In this document: piece after piece, positions 1 to 8,155 of the stretch | Layout of the letters: each line of letters opens with the position of its first letter | How positions within the stretch are numbered: position 1 is the first letter of the stretch | Translations under genes and position numbers: made by a program | From: Paranoxybacillus vitaminiphilus | Lineage (GTDB): Bacteria > Bacillota > Bacilli > Bacillales > Anoxybacillaceae | Assembly: GCF_003259935.1 (NCBI RefSeq) | Contig: NZ_QLMH01000017.1 | Coordinates: forward strand, 1-54,631 | Reading direction: 5' to 3' | DNA length: 54,631 nt | Notes under the pieces: generated by a model | Seen by the model: the letters and a program-made list of their open reading frames with translations, nothing else | Databases searched by the model: none | What the model was told of the DNA's origin: nothing

Positions 1-51
1 GAGGGTATGGATACCGAAACAACGCACATCTTTTCTTGCGCATCCGCCTAG
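1..51 (+). CDS. C-terminal end of a probable TnpB (IS605 OrfB-type) nuclease, partial
   Basis: Frame 1 is open from the window edge to a TAG at 49-51 and reads EGMDTETTHIFSCASA. This is too short to identify by itself. It is assigned to TnpB only because the bases directly after it look like the 3' end of an omega-RNA and a transposon right end, the usual arrangement in IS605/IS1341-type elements, where the guide RNA scaffold overlaps and follows the tnpB stop. The rest of the gene would lie left of the window. It could equally be the tail of an unrelated gene. Confidence 0.35.
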   Translation, partial: EGMDTETTHIFSCASA

Positions 52-97
52 AAACGGGAGGGAAATTTGTCACCCCCGACTTTTGGTGATGAACCAA
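52..97 (+). ncRNA. Probable 3' part of a TnpB omega-RNA scaffold / IS605 right end
   Basis: The stretch holds a GGAGGGAA block, then a hairpin whose arms TCACC (70-74) and GGTGA (85-89) enclose CCCGACTTTT, then TGAACCAA ending at 97. As I recall it, the ISDra2 omega-RNA has the same order: GGAGG-AA, a TCAC...GTGA hairpin, then GGTTCAA followed by the guide. On this reading the element ends near 97 and the native guide would begin at 98 in flanking DNA (TTATGTTTCATCAAAG). This is a resemblance of layout, not an alignment. Confidence 0.4.
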
Positions 98-285
98 TTA
101 TGTTTCATCAAAGAAATATGACATGTTGACCAGTGTTAACATTACGATACGATAGGACGCTTGAGAAAGCGAAAAGAATCAGTAACTATCATCCCGATTA
201 AAGAATATGGGGATTATCAAGTATACTTATTAGTAGAATTATAGAGATAAAATCATAAGGAAAATGCCGGAAAGAAGTAATAAAA

Positions 286-477
286 TTGTTTAACATTCGT
301 CCGATGTGTTCAATTTGCGGCAAGAACATCGAAGGAAATGCACTTGTATATATCCAGATGAGATACCCTGAACGCAGGGGAATAACGGAAATTAAAGCAT
401 ATATACAAAATGAAGGGAAAATCATTTGTGAAAATTGTTTTAGCATTTATAGTCATAAAAGTACAAATGCACAATGA
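286..477 (+). CDS. Small putative zinc-ribbon protein
   Basis: Encodes 63 residues from a TTG at 286; an internal ATG at 304 is the alternative start. Two paired-cysteine motifs are visible, CSIC near residue 8 and CENC near residue 48, as in small zinc-ribbon or treble-clef proteins. There is no signal peptide or membrane segment. I recall similar short proteins from Bacillaceae with no reliable function. The ribosome binding site (GGAAAGAAG) is weak, so the start is uncertain. It stands alone, with no operon partner, between the IS end and the MOSC gene. Confidence 0.55.
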   Translation: MFNIRPMCSICGKNIEGNALVYIQMRYPERRGITEIKAYIQNEGKIICENCFSIYSHKSTNAQ

Positions 478-677
478 GGAATGTGGAAAGTCACTGTTTA
501 TTTTCTATTAACATGTTCACCGAAAAGTCTCTTACCTCTAAACAACGTGTAGGTGGAAGAGGTTCATTGTTGTTGCAAAATCAAAATGGAAGGGTACATG
601 CAGTAATTTTTAAAAAAGCTTCGCGTAATCCTAAAGTATGGTGTGTGGATTTTTGGGAGATTTCTATATTCAATTGA
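474..677 (+). CDS. Doubtful small ORF, possibly a gene remnant
   Basis: An open frame of 67 codons whose ATG overlaps the stop of the preceding small gene by four bases (ATGA). An internal ATG at 513 gives a 54-residue version. The second half (QRVGGRGSLLLQNQNG onward) has a plausible protein composition, with basic and aromatic residues at its end, but I recognise no family. There is no clear Shine-Dalgarno sequence. It may be a short real protein, a decayed gene or chance. Confidence 0.22.
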   Translation: MRNVESHCLFSINMFTEKSLTSKQRVGGRGSLLLQNQNGRVHAVIFKKASRNPKVWCVDFWEISIFN

Positions 678-710
678 GAGATTTTACCGTGATCAAAGGA
701 GTCGGTTGTT

Positions 711-1361
711 ATGACCATTCATGAATACGAAATTGTTTCCATCAACGTAGGGAAACCGAAAACACTCGTTTTTGAAGGAAAAGAGTTGTCGACAGGTATT
801 TATAAAAATCCTGTTCATGGACCTGTCTTTTTATCTTTTTTGAATTTTGAAGGCGATCGTCAGGCGGATGCTGTTCATCATGGCGGCAAAGATAAAGCGG
901 TATGCGTTTATCCATATGATCATTATGCATATTGGGAGAAGGAGCTTGGGCGGAAGCTGGAAGAGGCGGCGTTTGGCGAAAATTTGACAGTAAAAGGCTT
1001 AGTGGAAGAGGACGTTTGTATCGGGGATCTGTTTCAGTTGGATGAAGCGGTCGTTCAAGTGAGCCAGCCGCGGCAGCCTTGCCATAAGCTGGCGAAAAAG
1101 CACAACGTAGAAGATTTGCCGATTCGTGTGCAGAACACAGGATATACCGGTTTTTATTTTCGGGTGCTGAAAGAGGGCTGGGTCACAAGAGAGTCCCGCC
1201 TGCAGCTATTAAGCCGTCATCCGCTTGGAGTAACCATTTCATTTGCGAACCATATCAAGTATCACGATAAATATAACCGAGAAGGCATTGAACGAATACT
1301 GGGTGTTCCAGAATTATCGGAAAGCTGGCGGACAACGTTGTTGAAACGTCTAAATCAGTAG
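711..1361 (+). CDS. MOSC domain protein (YiiM/YflK-like)
   Basis: A 216-residue MOSC-domain protein, the beta-barrel fold shared with the C-terminal domain of molybdenum cofactor sulfurases. Stand-alone members of the YiiM/YflK group bind Mo cofactor and serve in molybdoenzyme detoxification of N-hydroxylated compounds. The sequence shows the typical GDRQAD...HHGGxDKAV region (residues 48-65), GENLTV near 95, and the conserved cysteine in QPRQPCHKLA near residue 119. The start follows AAAGGAG with about 9 bases of spacing. No Mo-cofactor gene is adjacent, so the partner enzyme is not identified here. Confidence 0.88.
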   Translation: MTIHEYEIVSINVGKPKTLVFEGKELSTGIYKNPVHGPVFLSFLNFEGDRQADAVHHGGKDKAVCVYPYDHYAYWEKELGRKLEEAAFGENLTVKGLVEEDVCIGDLFQLDEAVVQVSQPRQPCHKLAKKHNVEDLPIRVQNTGYTGFYFRVLKEGWVTRESRLQLLSRHPLGVTISFANHIKYHDKYNREGIERILGVPELSESWRTTLLKRLNQ

Positions 1362-1533
1362 TAAAAATACCTTACTCCTTTTCTGACTTTCTAGAAGAAT
1401 ACTTAAAATGTTCAAAAACTTAGTTTCTTTTTTTAAGTTTTCTGATTATAATAATGAATAAGAACATTTTTTCATATTAAAATGAAATTTTGAAACATTA
1501 TAATAAGATTAAACAATACGGCAGGGTGAAACT

Positions 1534-2472
1534 ATGGAAAACAATAAGTTATTGCAAATCGTCGAGGCGGCCAAATTATATTATCAGCTTGATTACAATC
1601 AGCAGGACATTGCCAAAAAGTTGGGCATTTCACGTCCTACCGTGTCCCGGTTGCTTCAGCAGGCAAAAAAGATGGGGGTTGTCAAAATTGAAATTATCGA
1701 TCCGTCGGAAACGCTAGAAGAATTAGCAGAACAATTGAAAGAGAAGTATCAATTAAAAAAGGTTTTTGTCGCCGCTGCATCGCAAAATGAAGATGCCGCT
1801 GTCAAAGCGGCGATTGGAAAACGAGCAGCCGATTTTTTATATGAAACCGTAAGCGATGGTGACATCATCGGCGTGACATGGGGGAGAACCCTTTACAATG
1901 TTGCGCTCGGGCTAAAACATAAACCGCTCAAAGATGTCGAAGTCGTCCAATTAAAAGGTGGAGTAAGCCATTCCAAGATCAATACATATGCATCGGAAAT
2001 CGTTTATTTATTTGGAAAAGCATTTGATACCATCCCTCAACACCTGCCTCTGCCTGTTATTGTTGATCATATGGCGGTCAAAAAAGCGCTCGAAGCCGAT
2101 CGGCACATTCAAAAATTGTTGGAAATGGGGAAAAGAGCCAATATTGCCCTTTTTACGGTTGGCAGCGTGAACTTTGATTCGTTATTATTTCAATTAGGAT
2201 ATTTCAGCGATGAAGAATTGGAAATGTTGTCGAGGGAAGCAGTAGGGGATATTTGTTCCCGATTTTTTGATAAAGATGGAAAAATTGTCAGCGAAAGTTT
2301 GAATGAACGAACAATCGGAATTGATTTAAGTGAATTGCAAAAGAAAGAAAAGTCTATTCTTGTTGCTGGCGGAACAAATAAACTCCAAGCGATTAAAGGA
2401 GCATTAAAAGGAAAATACGCCAATATCTTAATTACGGATCAATACACAGCCAGAGCATTGCTAGATAAATAG
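1534..2472 (+). CDS. deoR: DeoR-type deoxyribonucleoside regulator (SorC family)
   Basis: A 312-residue SorC-family transcription regulator. An N-terminal helix-turn-helix (NQQDIAKKLGISRPTVSRLL, residues about 22-41) is followed by a sugar-binding effector domain to the C-terminus. Length and sequence fit Bacillus subtilis DeoR (313 aa), which represses the dra-nupC-pdp operon and is released by deoxyribose-5-phosphate. The gene is followed by nupC, which supports the call; dra and pdp are absent from this window. Start ATG follows GCAGGGTG. Confidence 0.85.
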   Translation: MENNKLLQIVEAAKLYYQLDYNQQDIAKKLGISRPTVSRLLQQAKKMGVVKIEIIDPSETLEELAEQLKEKYQLKKVFVAAASQNEDAAVKAAIGKRAADFLYETVSDGDIIGVTWGRTLYNVALGLKHKPLKDVEVVQLKGGVSHSKINTYASEIVYLFGKAFDTIPQHLPLPVIVDHMAVKKALEADRHIQKLLEMGKRANIALFTVGSVNFDSLLFQLGYFSDEELEMLSREAVGDICSRFFDKDGKIVSESLNERTIGIDLSELQKKEKSILVAGGTNKLQAIKGALKGKYANILITDQYTARALLDK

Positions 2473-2720
2473 ATGAAAAATATCCACTTTCATAGGAAAT
2501 AACCGGTGCTGTCCCAATTTATTTAGAGGAATGTGCTGAGCTTTAGTTCCCGGAAATCTTGGGCGGAACAATTTTCTTGAAGTTTCAACTTTTTTAGTAT
2601 CCGTTTTCGAGCGGTTTTGAGCAAAATTCTGAATGAAATTTTGATAAATCCCTCCAGAAAAAATCATTTATTTTTGACGAAATTAGCAAAAATAATGAAA
2701 TCGTTTTACTTTTTTTCGAT

Positions 2721-2765
2721 TTGATGTTCACATTTGTTCAAACACCTGTTATAGTTATGGTGAAC
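2721..2765 (+). promoter_or_regulatory. Candidate DeoR operator and promoter before nupC
   Basis: TGTTCA occurs twice in the same orientation, at 2725-2730 and 2735-2740, exactly 10 bp apart, and a TGAAC half-site follows at 2761. B. subtilis DeoR uses a TTGAAC/GTTCAA palindrome plus a direct repeat of one half near -35, one helical turn away. A possible promoter is TTCACA (2728-2733), N16, TATAGT (2750-2755). The regulator gene lies just upstream. Confidence 0.45.
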
Positions 2766-2871
2766 GCGATCGCGAATGAATCAAAAAAGAAGGGTGGCGG
2801 CGAAAAAAGTTTACTGATTGAGTGAGCTTTTTGAAAACGTTGTCACTATCTCATCTGGAGGGAATGACATC

Positions 2872-4053
2872 ATGAGATTTTTATTTTTTGCAACGGGTTT
2901 GCTGCTCGTATTTATTTTGGCTTATCTTGTAAGCAATGACAAAAAGAATATCCGTTATAAGGCAATTTTATCTATGATTGCCGTTCAAATCATTCTTACG
3001 TTTGCCTTGCTGAATACGAAAGCAGGTATTTTCATCATCGGTTTTATTTCAAGAATGTTTAACAAACTGATTGAGCTGGGTATACAAGGCGTGGATTTTG
3101 TTTTTGGCGGTTTAGAAAACGAAAAGATGTCTTCATTTTTCCTTGATGTGTTATTGCCGATTATTTTTATTTCGATCCTTATTGGGATCTTAAACTATTT
3201 TAAAATATTACCTGTTATTATTAAATATGTCGGTCTGGCATTAAGCAAAATAAACGGAATGGGGAAATTGGAAAACTATATTGCTCTTTCATCCGCCGTA
3301 TTGGGACAGTCCGAAGTTTTTTTGACAACGAAAAAGCAAATCGGGCTCGTATCGAAAACACGTCTTTATACGTTGTGCACTTCCGCTATGAGTGCCGTTA
3401 GCATTGCCATCGTTGGTTCATATATGACGATGATTGAGCCAAAGTATGTTGTCATTGCCATCATACTGAATATCCTTTCGGCTTTAATCATTGCTAATAT
3501 TGTGAATCCTTACGAAATTACGGATGAAGAAGATTTATTGATCGTGGAAGAAGAGCATAAAATGAGCTTTTTCCAAATGCTTGGTGAAAGCATCATGGAT
3601 GGTTTGAAAGTTGCTGTGATTGTGGCGGCTATGTTAATCGGATTTATCGCTTTAATCAACCTTATCGATTATGTATTCACGCTCATTTTCCATGTTTCAT
3701 TCCAGACGATATTAGGATACATCTTTGCGCCAATTGCCTTTTTAATGGGAATTCCTTGGGATGAAGCAGTCAAAGCGGGCAGTATTATGGCGACAAAATT
3801 AGTAACGAATGAATTTGTTGCGATGTTGAATTTTAAAGATATCGCTGGAACATTATCCGAGAAAACGGTTGGAATTGTATCTGTATTTCTTGTGAGTTTC
3901 GCTAACTTCAGTTCCATCGGGATTATCACAGGCGCTGTGAAAGCTCTTGACACAAAACAAGGGGATGTCGTAGCGAAATTCGGTATGAAACTTTTATATG
4001 GTTCAACACTCGCTTCCATGCTATCGGCAACAGTTATGGGTTTATTTTTATAA
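2872..4053 (+). CDS. nupC: NupC concentrative nucleoside transporter
   Basis: A 393-residue polytopic membrane protein of the CNT family, importing nucleosides with a proton or sodium ion. The region with GQSEVFLTTKK (around residue 155) and the late LVTNEFVAMLNF segment are hallmark CNT motifs of the substrate site. The chosen ATG has GGAGGG 9 bases upstream and gives the B. subtilis NupC length; an upstream in-frame TTG at 2818 lacks support. The preceding deoR and candidate operator suggest induction by deoxyribonucleosides. Confidence 0.9.
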   Translation: MRFLFFATGLLLVFILAYLVSNDKKNIRYKAILSMIAVQIILTFALLNTKAGIFIIGFISRMFNKLIELGIQGVDFVFGGLENEKMSSFFLDVLLPIIFISILIGILNYFKILPVIIKYVGLALSKINGMGKLENYIALSSAVLGQSEVFLTTKKQIGLVSKTRLYTLCTSAMSAVSIAIVGSYMTMIEPKYVVIAIILNILSALIIANIVNPYEITDEEDLLIVEEEHKMSFFQMLGESIMDGLKVAVIVAAMLIGFIALINLIDYVFTLIFHVSFQTILGYIFAPIAFLMGIPWDEAVKAGSIMATKLVTNEFVAMLNFKDIAGTLSEKTVGIVSVFLVSFANFSSIGIITGAVKALDTKQGDVVAKFGMKLLYGSTLASMLSATVMGLFL

Positions 4054-4084
4054 AATCGCTTTGTTTGTATCCTGCAATAATTGA

Positions 4085-4234
4085 GGTTCAATCTATCCTA
4101 ATGCTTGCCGACAGGTGATTGCGGAATTTTTTGATCCTAATATGCCGGCTATTTTAACCAATTTGAAAGGGGATATTCAAGAAACAACAGTGAAGGAATT
4201 ACTTCCGTTTGCTTTTTCATACGAAGAGATATGA
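4085..4234 (+). pseudogene. Unidentified gene remnant downstream of nupC
   Basis: Forty-nine codons are open between stops, with no start codon in a useful position. The central part reads CRQVIAEFFDPNMPAILTNL and the frame ends in FSYEEI. Composition is protein-like and acidic. I cannot name the parent family. It may be the 3' end of a deleted gene. Confidence 0.3.
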
Positions 4235-4392
4235 TATTAAAGAAAGAACGGACCAAAAATCAGCCTGACACTGACCCGCTTTTTTGAGACGCAGAAAAAC
4301 ATGTAAACGGCCTGCTTTTTGAAACTCTACAAGAAACAGATGGTTTCATTTTTCGTGAATTCGAATTGAATATTAAATGATGAAATGATTCG

Positions 4393-4452
4393 AAAACACT
4401 TCCAAAAATCGATTTCGTTATACATTCGATTCAGGAGGTGTTTTTCTTTCGT
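4393..4452. repeat. Inverted repeat family B, copy 1
   Basis: AAAACACTTCC at the left pairs with GGAGGTGTTTTT at the right, with ATCGATTTCG...CATTCGATT between. A second copy at 9331-9387 shares both ends and the CATTCGATTC core. It is followed by a short T/C run and could act as a terminator. Confidence 0.6.
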
Positions 4453-4523
4453 TCATTTTCTTAGGGATCTCAGAAAAGCAAAGGTGTTTTTGAGACATTG
4501 TTACATTTTGCTGCAAAATGTCT

Positions 4524-4646
4524 ATGCATTCAATGATTTCGAGCGTGTATGAACCGGAAAATCCAGATTATCCAATTATGCAAAAGCAAATGAAATACGG
4601 TGGCGGTCTTGTTTCTTTTGGAATTAAGGAAAACAAACAACGTTAA
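4524..4646 (+). pseudogene. Remnant resembling a Cys/Met-metabolism PLP enzyme C-terminal segment
   Basis: A 40-codon frame contains YEPENPDYPIMQKQMKYGGG followed by LVSFGIK. It resembles the segment HPxHxLAKKQMxGxGGxVSFEL found in cystathionine gamma-synthase/lyase and methionine gamma-lyase type enzymes. Only this segment remains, so the gene is dead here. The match is by motif memory and is tentative. Confidence 0.35.
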
Positions 4647-4743
4647 GTCAAATTACCATTAAATGCTGAAGAGCCTAAATTCCTTAAAGACGTGGAGGGA
4701 TCGGGCTTTTTGTTTTTGACGGAAAAATTTTTTCAAAAACTTA

Positions 4744-4772
4744 TTGACAGATTTTCTCTATGGAAATAGTAT
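4744..4772 (+). promoter_or_regulatory. Sigma-A promoter of the mnt operon
   Basis: TTGACA (4744-4749), 17 bp spacer, TAGTAT (4767-4772). Transcription would start near 4779, leaving a leader of about 195 bases before mntA. Confidence 0.7.
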
Positions 4773-4780
4773 AAAAATGA

Positions 4781-4800
4781 AAGTTGGTTTAAGGAAAAAT
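4781..4800 (+). promoter_or_regulatory. Candidate MntR operator
   Basis: The sequence GTTGGTTTAAGGAAAAAT matches the right half (TTAAGGAAA) of the Bacillus MntR box TTTGCCTTAAGGAAAC and part of the left half. It lies just after the predicted start point, a position suited to repression by Mn-loaded MntR. Confidence 0.5.
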
Positions 4801-4974
4801 TTTTTGTTCATTCAATAAGTGTTTTCTCAAACCATATTTGAAAATAGGTTTTTGTCACACTTTTTGCTTCGCGGCATATGTTAACAGTATTGCGGGAAAG
4901 AGAAAAATTTTTTTAAACTAAAAGTTGCATTGGACCAAATTTTATAGTTTTGTACAAAAAGAGGAGGGACGTCC

Positions 4975-5907
4975 ATGTTCAAAAAATGGTTGCTTATGAT
5001 TACAAGCATTGTATTGTTTTCTGTCGTTGGAGCCGGCTGCGCTAGTTCGGACGAAACGGAAAAACAGGAAGGAAAAATTGTCGTTACAACAACAATCGGG
5101 CAAATTGCTGATATTGTGAAAAATGTAGGCGGAGAGCATGTGGAAGTCACGGCGTTAATGGGACCTGGAGTGGATCCGCATCTATACCAAGCATCACAAG
5201 GGGATATTCAAAAATTAAGCAAGGCAGATATGATTTTTTACAACGGATTGCATTTAGAAGGAAAAATGGGAGAAATTTTTGAAAAAATGGCGAAAAATAA
5301 GCCAACGATTGCGGTAGCGGAAGTGATTCCTAAGGACAAATTGATCAAAAGTCAAAGCGGGACGAATGCTTATGATCCGCACGTCTGGTTTGATATCGAT
5401 CTTTGGTCATATGCGGTGAAAGAGGTACGTGACGAGTTAAGTAAGTTTGATCCAAAACATCAACAGGATTACAAGAAAAATGCGGATGAATATCTTAAAA
5501 GCCTGCAGGACGTAAAAACTTATGCCCAACAGCAAATCGTGCAAATTCCGGAACAAAGCCGGGTTCTGATTACCGCTCATGATGCGTTCGGTTATTTTGG
5601 CCGCGCTTACGGAATCGAAGTCAAGGGGCTTCAAGGGTTAAGCACAGATTCTGAATATGGGTTGAAAGACGTGCAATCATTAGTTGAGACGATTGTATCG
5701 CGAAACATTAAAGCGGTATTTATTGAAAGCAGCATTTCCGAAAAGTCGATCAAGGCGGTTGTTGAAGGGGCGAAAAAACGCAATCATAAGGTAACGATCG
5801 GCGGTCAGTTATTCTCCGATGCAATGGGAGAAGAAGGAACGGAAGAAGGAACATATATCGGTATGTACAAACATAATATTGATACAATTGTTTCGGCATT
5901 GAAGTAA
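4975..5907 (+). CDS. mntA: MntA, manganese ABC transporter substrate-binding lipoprotein
   Basis: A 310-residue cluster A-I metal-binding lipoprotein. The signal peptide ends in VVGAGC (Cys22), the lipid anchor. Ligand motifs of the family are present: His in GVDPHLY (about residue 66), His in DPHVWFD (about 131), Glu in IESSIS, and Asp in LFSDAMG near the C-terminus. The His-rich loop typical of zinc-specific ZnuA is absent, which favours manganese. It is first in the mntABCD operon; RBS GAGGAGGG. A hairpin repeat lies between this gene and mntB. Confidence 0.88.
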   Translation: MFKKWLLMITSIVLFSVVGAGCASSDETEKQEGKIVVTTTIGQIADIVKNVGGEHVEVTALMGPGVDPHLYQASQGDIQKLSKADMIFYNGLHLEGKMGEIFEKMAKNKPTIAVAEVIPKDKLIKSQSGTNAYDPHVWFDIDLWSYAVKEVRDELSKFDPKHQQDYKKNADEYLKSLQDVKTYAQQQIVQIPEQSRVLITAHDAFGYFGRAYGIEVKGLQGLSTDSEYGLKDVQSLVETIVSRNIKAVFIESSISEKSIKAVVEGAKKRNHKVTIGGQLFSDAMGEEGTEEGTYIGMYKHNIDTIVSALK

Positions 5908-5965
5908 AGTGGAACTTCATCATATTGATATTAGTTGAACTTATCGCACTTCTAGCGTCCATTAT

Positions 5966-6012
5966 GAGGCTGACTCAAAATCCAAGGGTCAGACCCTTAT
6001 GAGCCAGCCTCT
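5966..6012. repeat. Dispersed hairpin repeat, copy 1 (short form)
   Basis: GAGGCTGACTCA at the left pairs with TGAGCCAGCCTC at the right; the middle AAGGGTCAGACCCTT is itself palindromic. This is the shortest copy, about 47 bp, lacking the central spacer. It sits in the 145 bp gap between mntA and mntB, inside the operon, where the hairpin could attenuate transcription or stabilise mntA mRNA. Confidence 0.8.
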
Positions 6013-6052
6013 CTTATGGACGATTAGAACGGGATAAAAAGGAGGAATCAAG

Positions 6053-6802
6053 ATGAATCCGGTAACAGTGGAAAATGTAACGGTGGCGTATCACAGCAAG
6101 CCGGTTTTGCAAGAAGTGAGCTTTTCAGTGCCGGAAGGAAAATTAATTGGCATTATTGGTCCAAACGGAGCGGGAAAGTCGACGCTGATTAAGGCGGTTT
6201 TAGGTCTTGTGCCGCGTGCATCAGGTGATGTCTATATATATGGAAAACCGTACAAACAACAACGAAAACTTGTCGGATATGTTCCACAGCGCGGTTCGGT
6301 TGATTGGGATTTTCCAACGAACGCTTTAGATGTTGTCTTGATGGGAAGATATGGCCATATCGGCTGGTTTAAACGCCCAAGCAAAAAAGATGTTGAATTC
6401 GCTATGTCTTGTTTAGAAAAAGTCGGCATGAAAGAATATGCCAATCGGCAAATCAGCCAGCTCTCAGGCGGACAGCAGCAGCGCGTCTTTTTAGCGCGCG
6501 CTTTAGCGCAAGATGCAACCGTTTATTTTATGGATGAACCGTTTGTCGGGGTCGATGCAGCGACAGAAAAAGCGATTATTTCTTTGCTAAATGAGCTAAA
6601 AGCTCAAGGAAAAACCGTGCTTGTTGTGCATCACGATCTGCAAACGGTGAAAGAATATTTTGATTGGGTGCTGTTGCTAAATATGCGAAAAATTGCGATT
6701 GGGCCAACGGAGGAAACATTTACGCTTGAAAATTTACAAAAAACATATGGCGGCCGCCTGACTTTCCTTCATCAACAACACGCCATTGTCAACCAACAAT
6801 AG
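6053..6802 (+). CDS. mntB: MntB, manganese ABC transporter ATPase
   Basis: A 249-residue ABC ATPase. Walker A is GPNGAGKST (about residues 36-44), the Q-loop is VPQRG, the signature is LSGGQQQR (about 141-148), and Walker B is VYFMDEPF. The family pattern with [17 protein letters not shown] after the Q-loop is typical of Mn/Zn importers. It is preceded by AAAGGAGG and followed after 12 bases by mntC. It powers import of the metal bound by MntA. Confidence 0.9.
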   Translation: MNPVTVENVTVAYHSKPVLQEVSFSVPEGKLIGIIGPNGAGKSTLIKAVLGLVPRASGDVYIYGKPYKQQRKLVGYVPQRGSVDWDFPTNALDVVLMGRYGHIGWFKRPSKKDVEFAMSCLEKVGMKEYANRQISQLSGGQQQRVFLARALAQDATVYFMDEPFVGVDAATEKAIISLLNELKAQGKTVLVVHHDLQTVKEYFDWVLLLNMRKIAIGPTEETFTLENLQKTYGGRLTFLHQQHAIVNQQ

Positions 6803-6814
6803 GAGTGATCGTCA

Positions 6815-8152
6815 ATGAGTGAAACACTCGTTTCCATATGGACAGATGCCAATACACAGTGGGTGTTAATCGGAACGCTTCTTTTAGGGTTGGCAAGCGG
6901 ACTGGTTGGAAGCTTTGCCTTATTAAAAAAGCAGAGCTTAATTGGCGATGCGATGGCCCATGCGGCGCTTCCCGGCATCTGTATTGCTTTTTTGATTCAC
7001 GGGGCAAAATCGATGTCATGGTTTATTATCGGCGCCGCTCTCTCAGGCTTACTGGCGACGTTTTTCATTGAAAAAATGATTAAGTTATCACGAATTAAAG
7101 AGGATACGTCCATCGGTCTTGTATTATCGGTGTTTTTCGGGTTCGGAATCGTATTGCTAACATATATTAACCATCAAAGCAAAGGCAATCAAAGCGGAAT
7201 TGATGACTTTATTTTTGGGCAGGCCGCTTCCCTTGTCGGCGCCGATGTGAAACTGATTAGCGCGGTCGCTGTTCTCCTCATTATTATCACCGTTGTCTTA
7301 TTTAAAGAATTAAAATTGCTAACATTTGACCCGCAATTTGCGCAAGGAATCGGCTTGCCGACCGGCTTATTAAACGGGTTATTAATGACATTAATTGTCG
7401 GGGTTGTTGTGATTGGCCTTCAGGCGGTTGGTGTGATCTTAATGTCCGCGATGTTAATTACCCCGGCAATAGCGGCACGATATTGGACGGAACGGCTTGA
7501 TCATATGGTGATTATTGCCGGGGCAATCGGCGCCTTTTCCGGTGTTTTTGGCACATTGTTAAGCACGACGACAAAAGGAATGCCGACAGGGCCGTTAATC
7601 ATTGTGGCTGCGACGATCATCTTTTTGATTTCGATGGTATTTGCGCCAAAGCGGGGATTGTTAGTGAAAGCGATTCGCCGATCCCGGCTCCGCAGGCAAG
7701 TGGCGAGAGAACAAGTTTTACAGACGCTTTATGATTTTACCGAGCAGGAATATCTGCAATATAAAACAGGAAACGGCTTTCACGAACAGCAAATCATGAA
7801 AAAGCGTCCGATTTCTATGAGCATGCTCCGGAAAGTCCTGCGGTCTCTTGAAAAAGAAGAGCTGGTGAGAAGAACGGGAGATGCGCTTTGGTGCTTAACG
7901 GAAAAAGGGTTGACAGAAGCGTATCACATTACACTAAGAAACCGTCTGATGGAAGTATATTTAATGAATGAAATGAATTACGCTCATTTCAACATTAGAC
8001 AAGATATGGATTTATTACAGCTTCCGGAGAAAGTGTTAACAGAGTTGAAGCAGCTGTTAAAACAATATGGCAGGGAACCGCTTGTATTACCGGCGAATAT
8101 GAATGCAGGCAAACGCCCCTACCACCGTTATGCCAGCATAGGAGGGAAGTGA
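6815..8152 (+). CDS. mntC: MntC, manganese ABC permease fused to a DtxR-like winged-helix domain
   Basis: A 445-residue protein. Residues 1 to about 285 form an ABC-3 family permease with 8-9 membrane segments, including GDAMAHAALPGI near residue 45. Residues from about 295 to the end are soluble and basic, with a winged-helix-like block (KRPISMSMLRKVLRSLEKEE) and an MNEMNYAHFNIRQDMD segment as in DtxR/MntR-type proteins. B. subtilis MntC has the same fused layout. The added domain may sense cytoplasmic metal, but this is inference. RBS AGGAGTG. Confidence 0.88.
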   Translation: MSETLVSIWTDANTQWVLIGTLLLGLASGLVGSFALLKKQSLIGDAMAHAALPGICIAFLIHGAKSMSWFIIGAALSGLLATFFIEKMIKLSRIKEDTSIGLVLSVFFGFGIVLLTYINHQSKGNQSGIDDFIFGQAASLVGADVKLISAVAVLLIIITVVLFKELKLLTFDPQFAQGIGLPTGLLNGLLMTLIVGVVVIGLQAVGVILMSAMLITPAIAARYWTERLDHMVIIAGAIGAFSGVFGTLLSTTTKGMPTGPLIIVAATIIFLISMVFAPKRGLLVKAIRRSRLRRQVAREQVLQTLYDFTEQEYLQYKTGNGFHEQQIMKKRPISMSMLRKVLRSLEKEELVRRTGDALWCLTEKGLTEAYHITLRNRLMEVYLMNEMNYAHFNIRQDMDLLQLPEKVLTELKQLLKQYGREPLVLPANMNAGKRPYHRYASIGGK

Positions 8153-8155
8153 AAC

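Larger units (their letters stand above)
4054..4743. other. Gene-poor stretch with decayed coding remnants
   Basis: No intact gene is visible. The stretch holds an open frame without a start (4085-4234), a PLP-enzyme-like remnant (4524-4646) and a hairpin repeat (4393-4452) also found at 9331. Everything is on the plus strand. The pattern suggests one or more genes lost between nupC and the mnt operon. Confidence 0.6.

Noticed and set aside
3669-4091. 140-codon minus-strand ORF across nupC
   Set aside because: Antisense to a well-supported transporter gene, no RBS and no recognisable protein.
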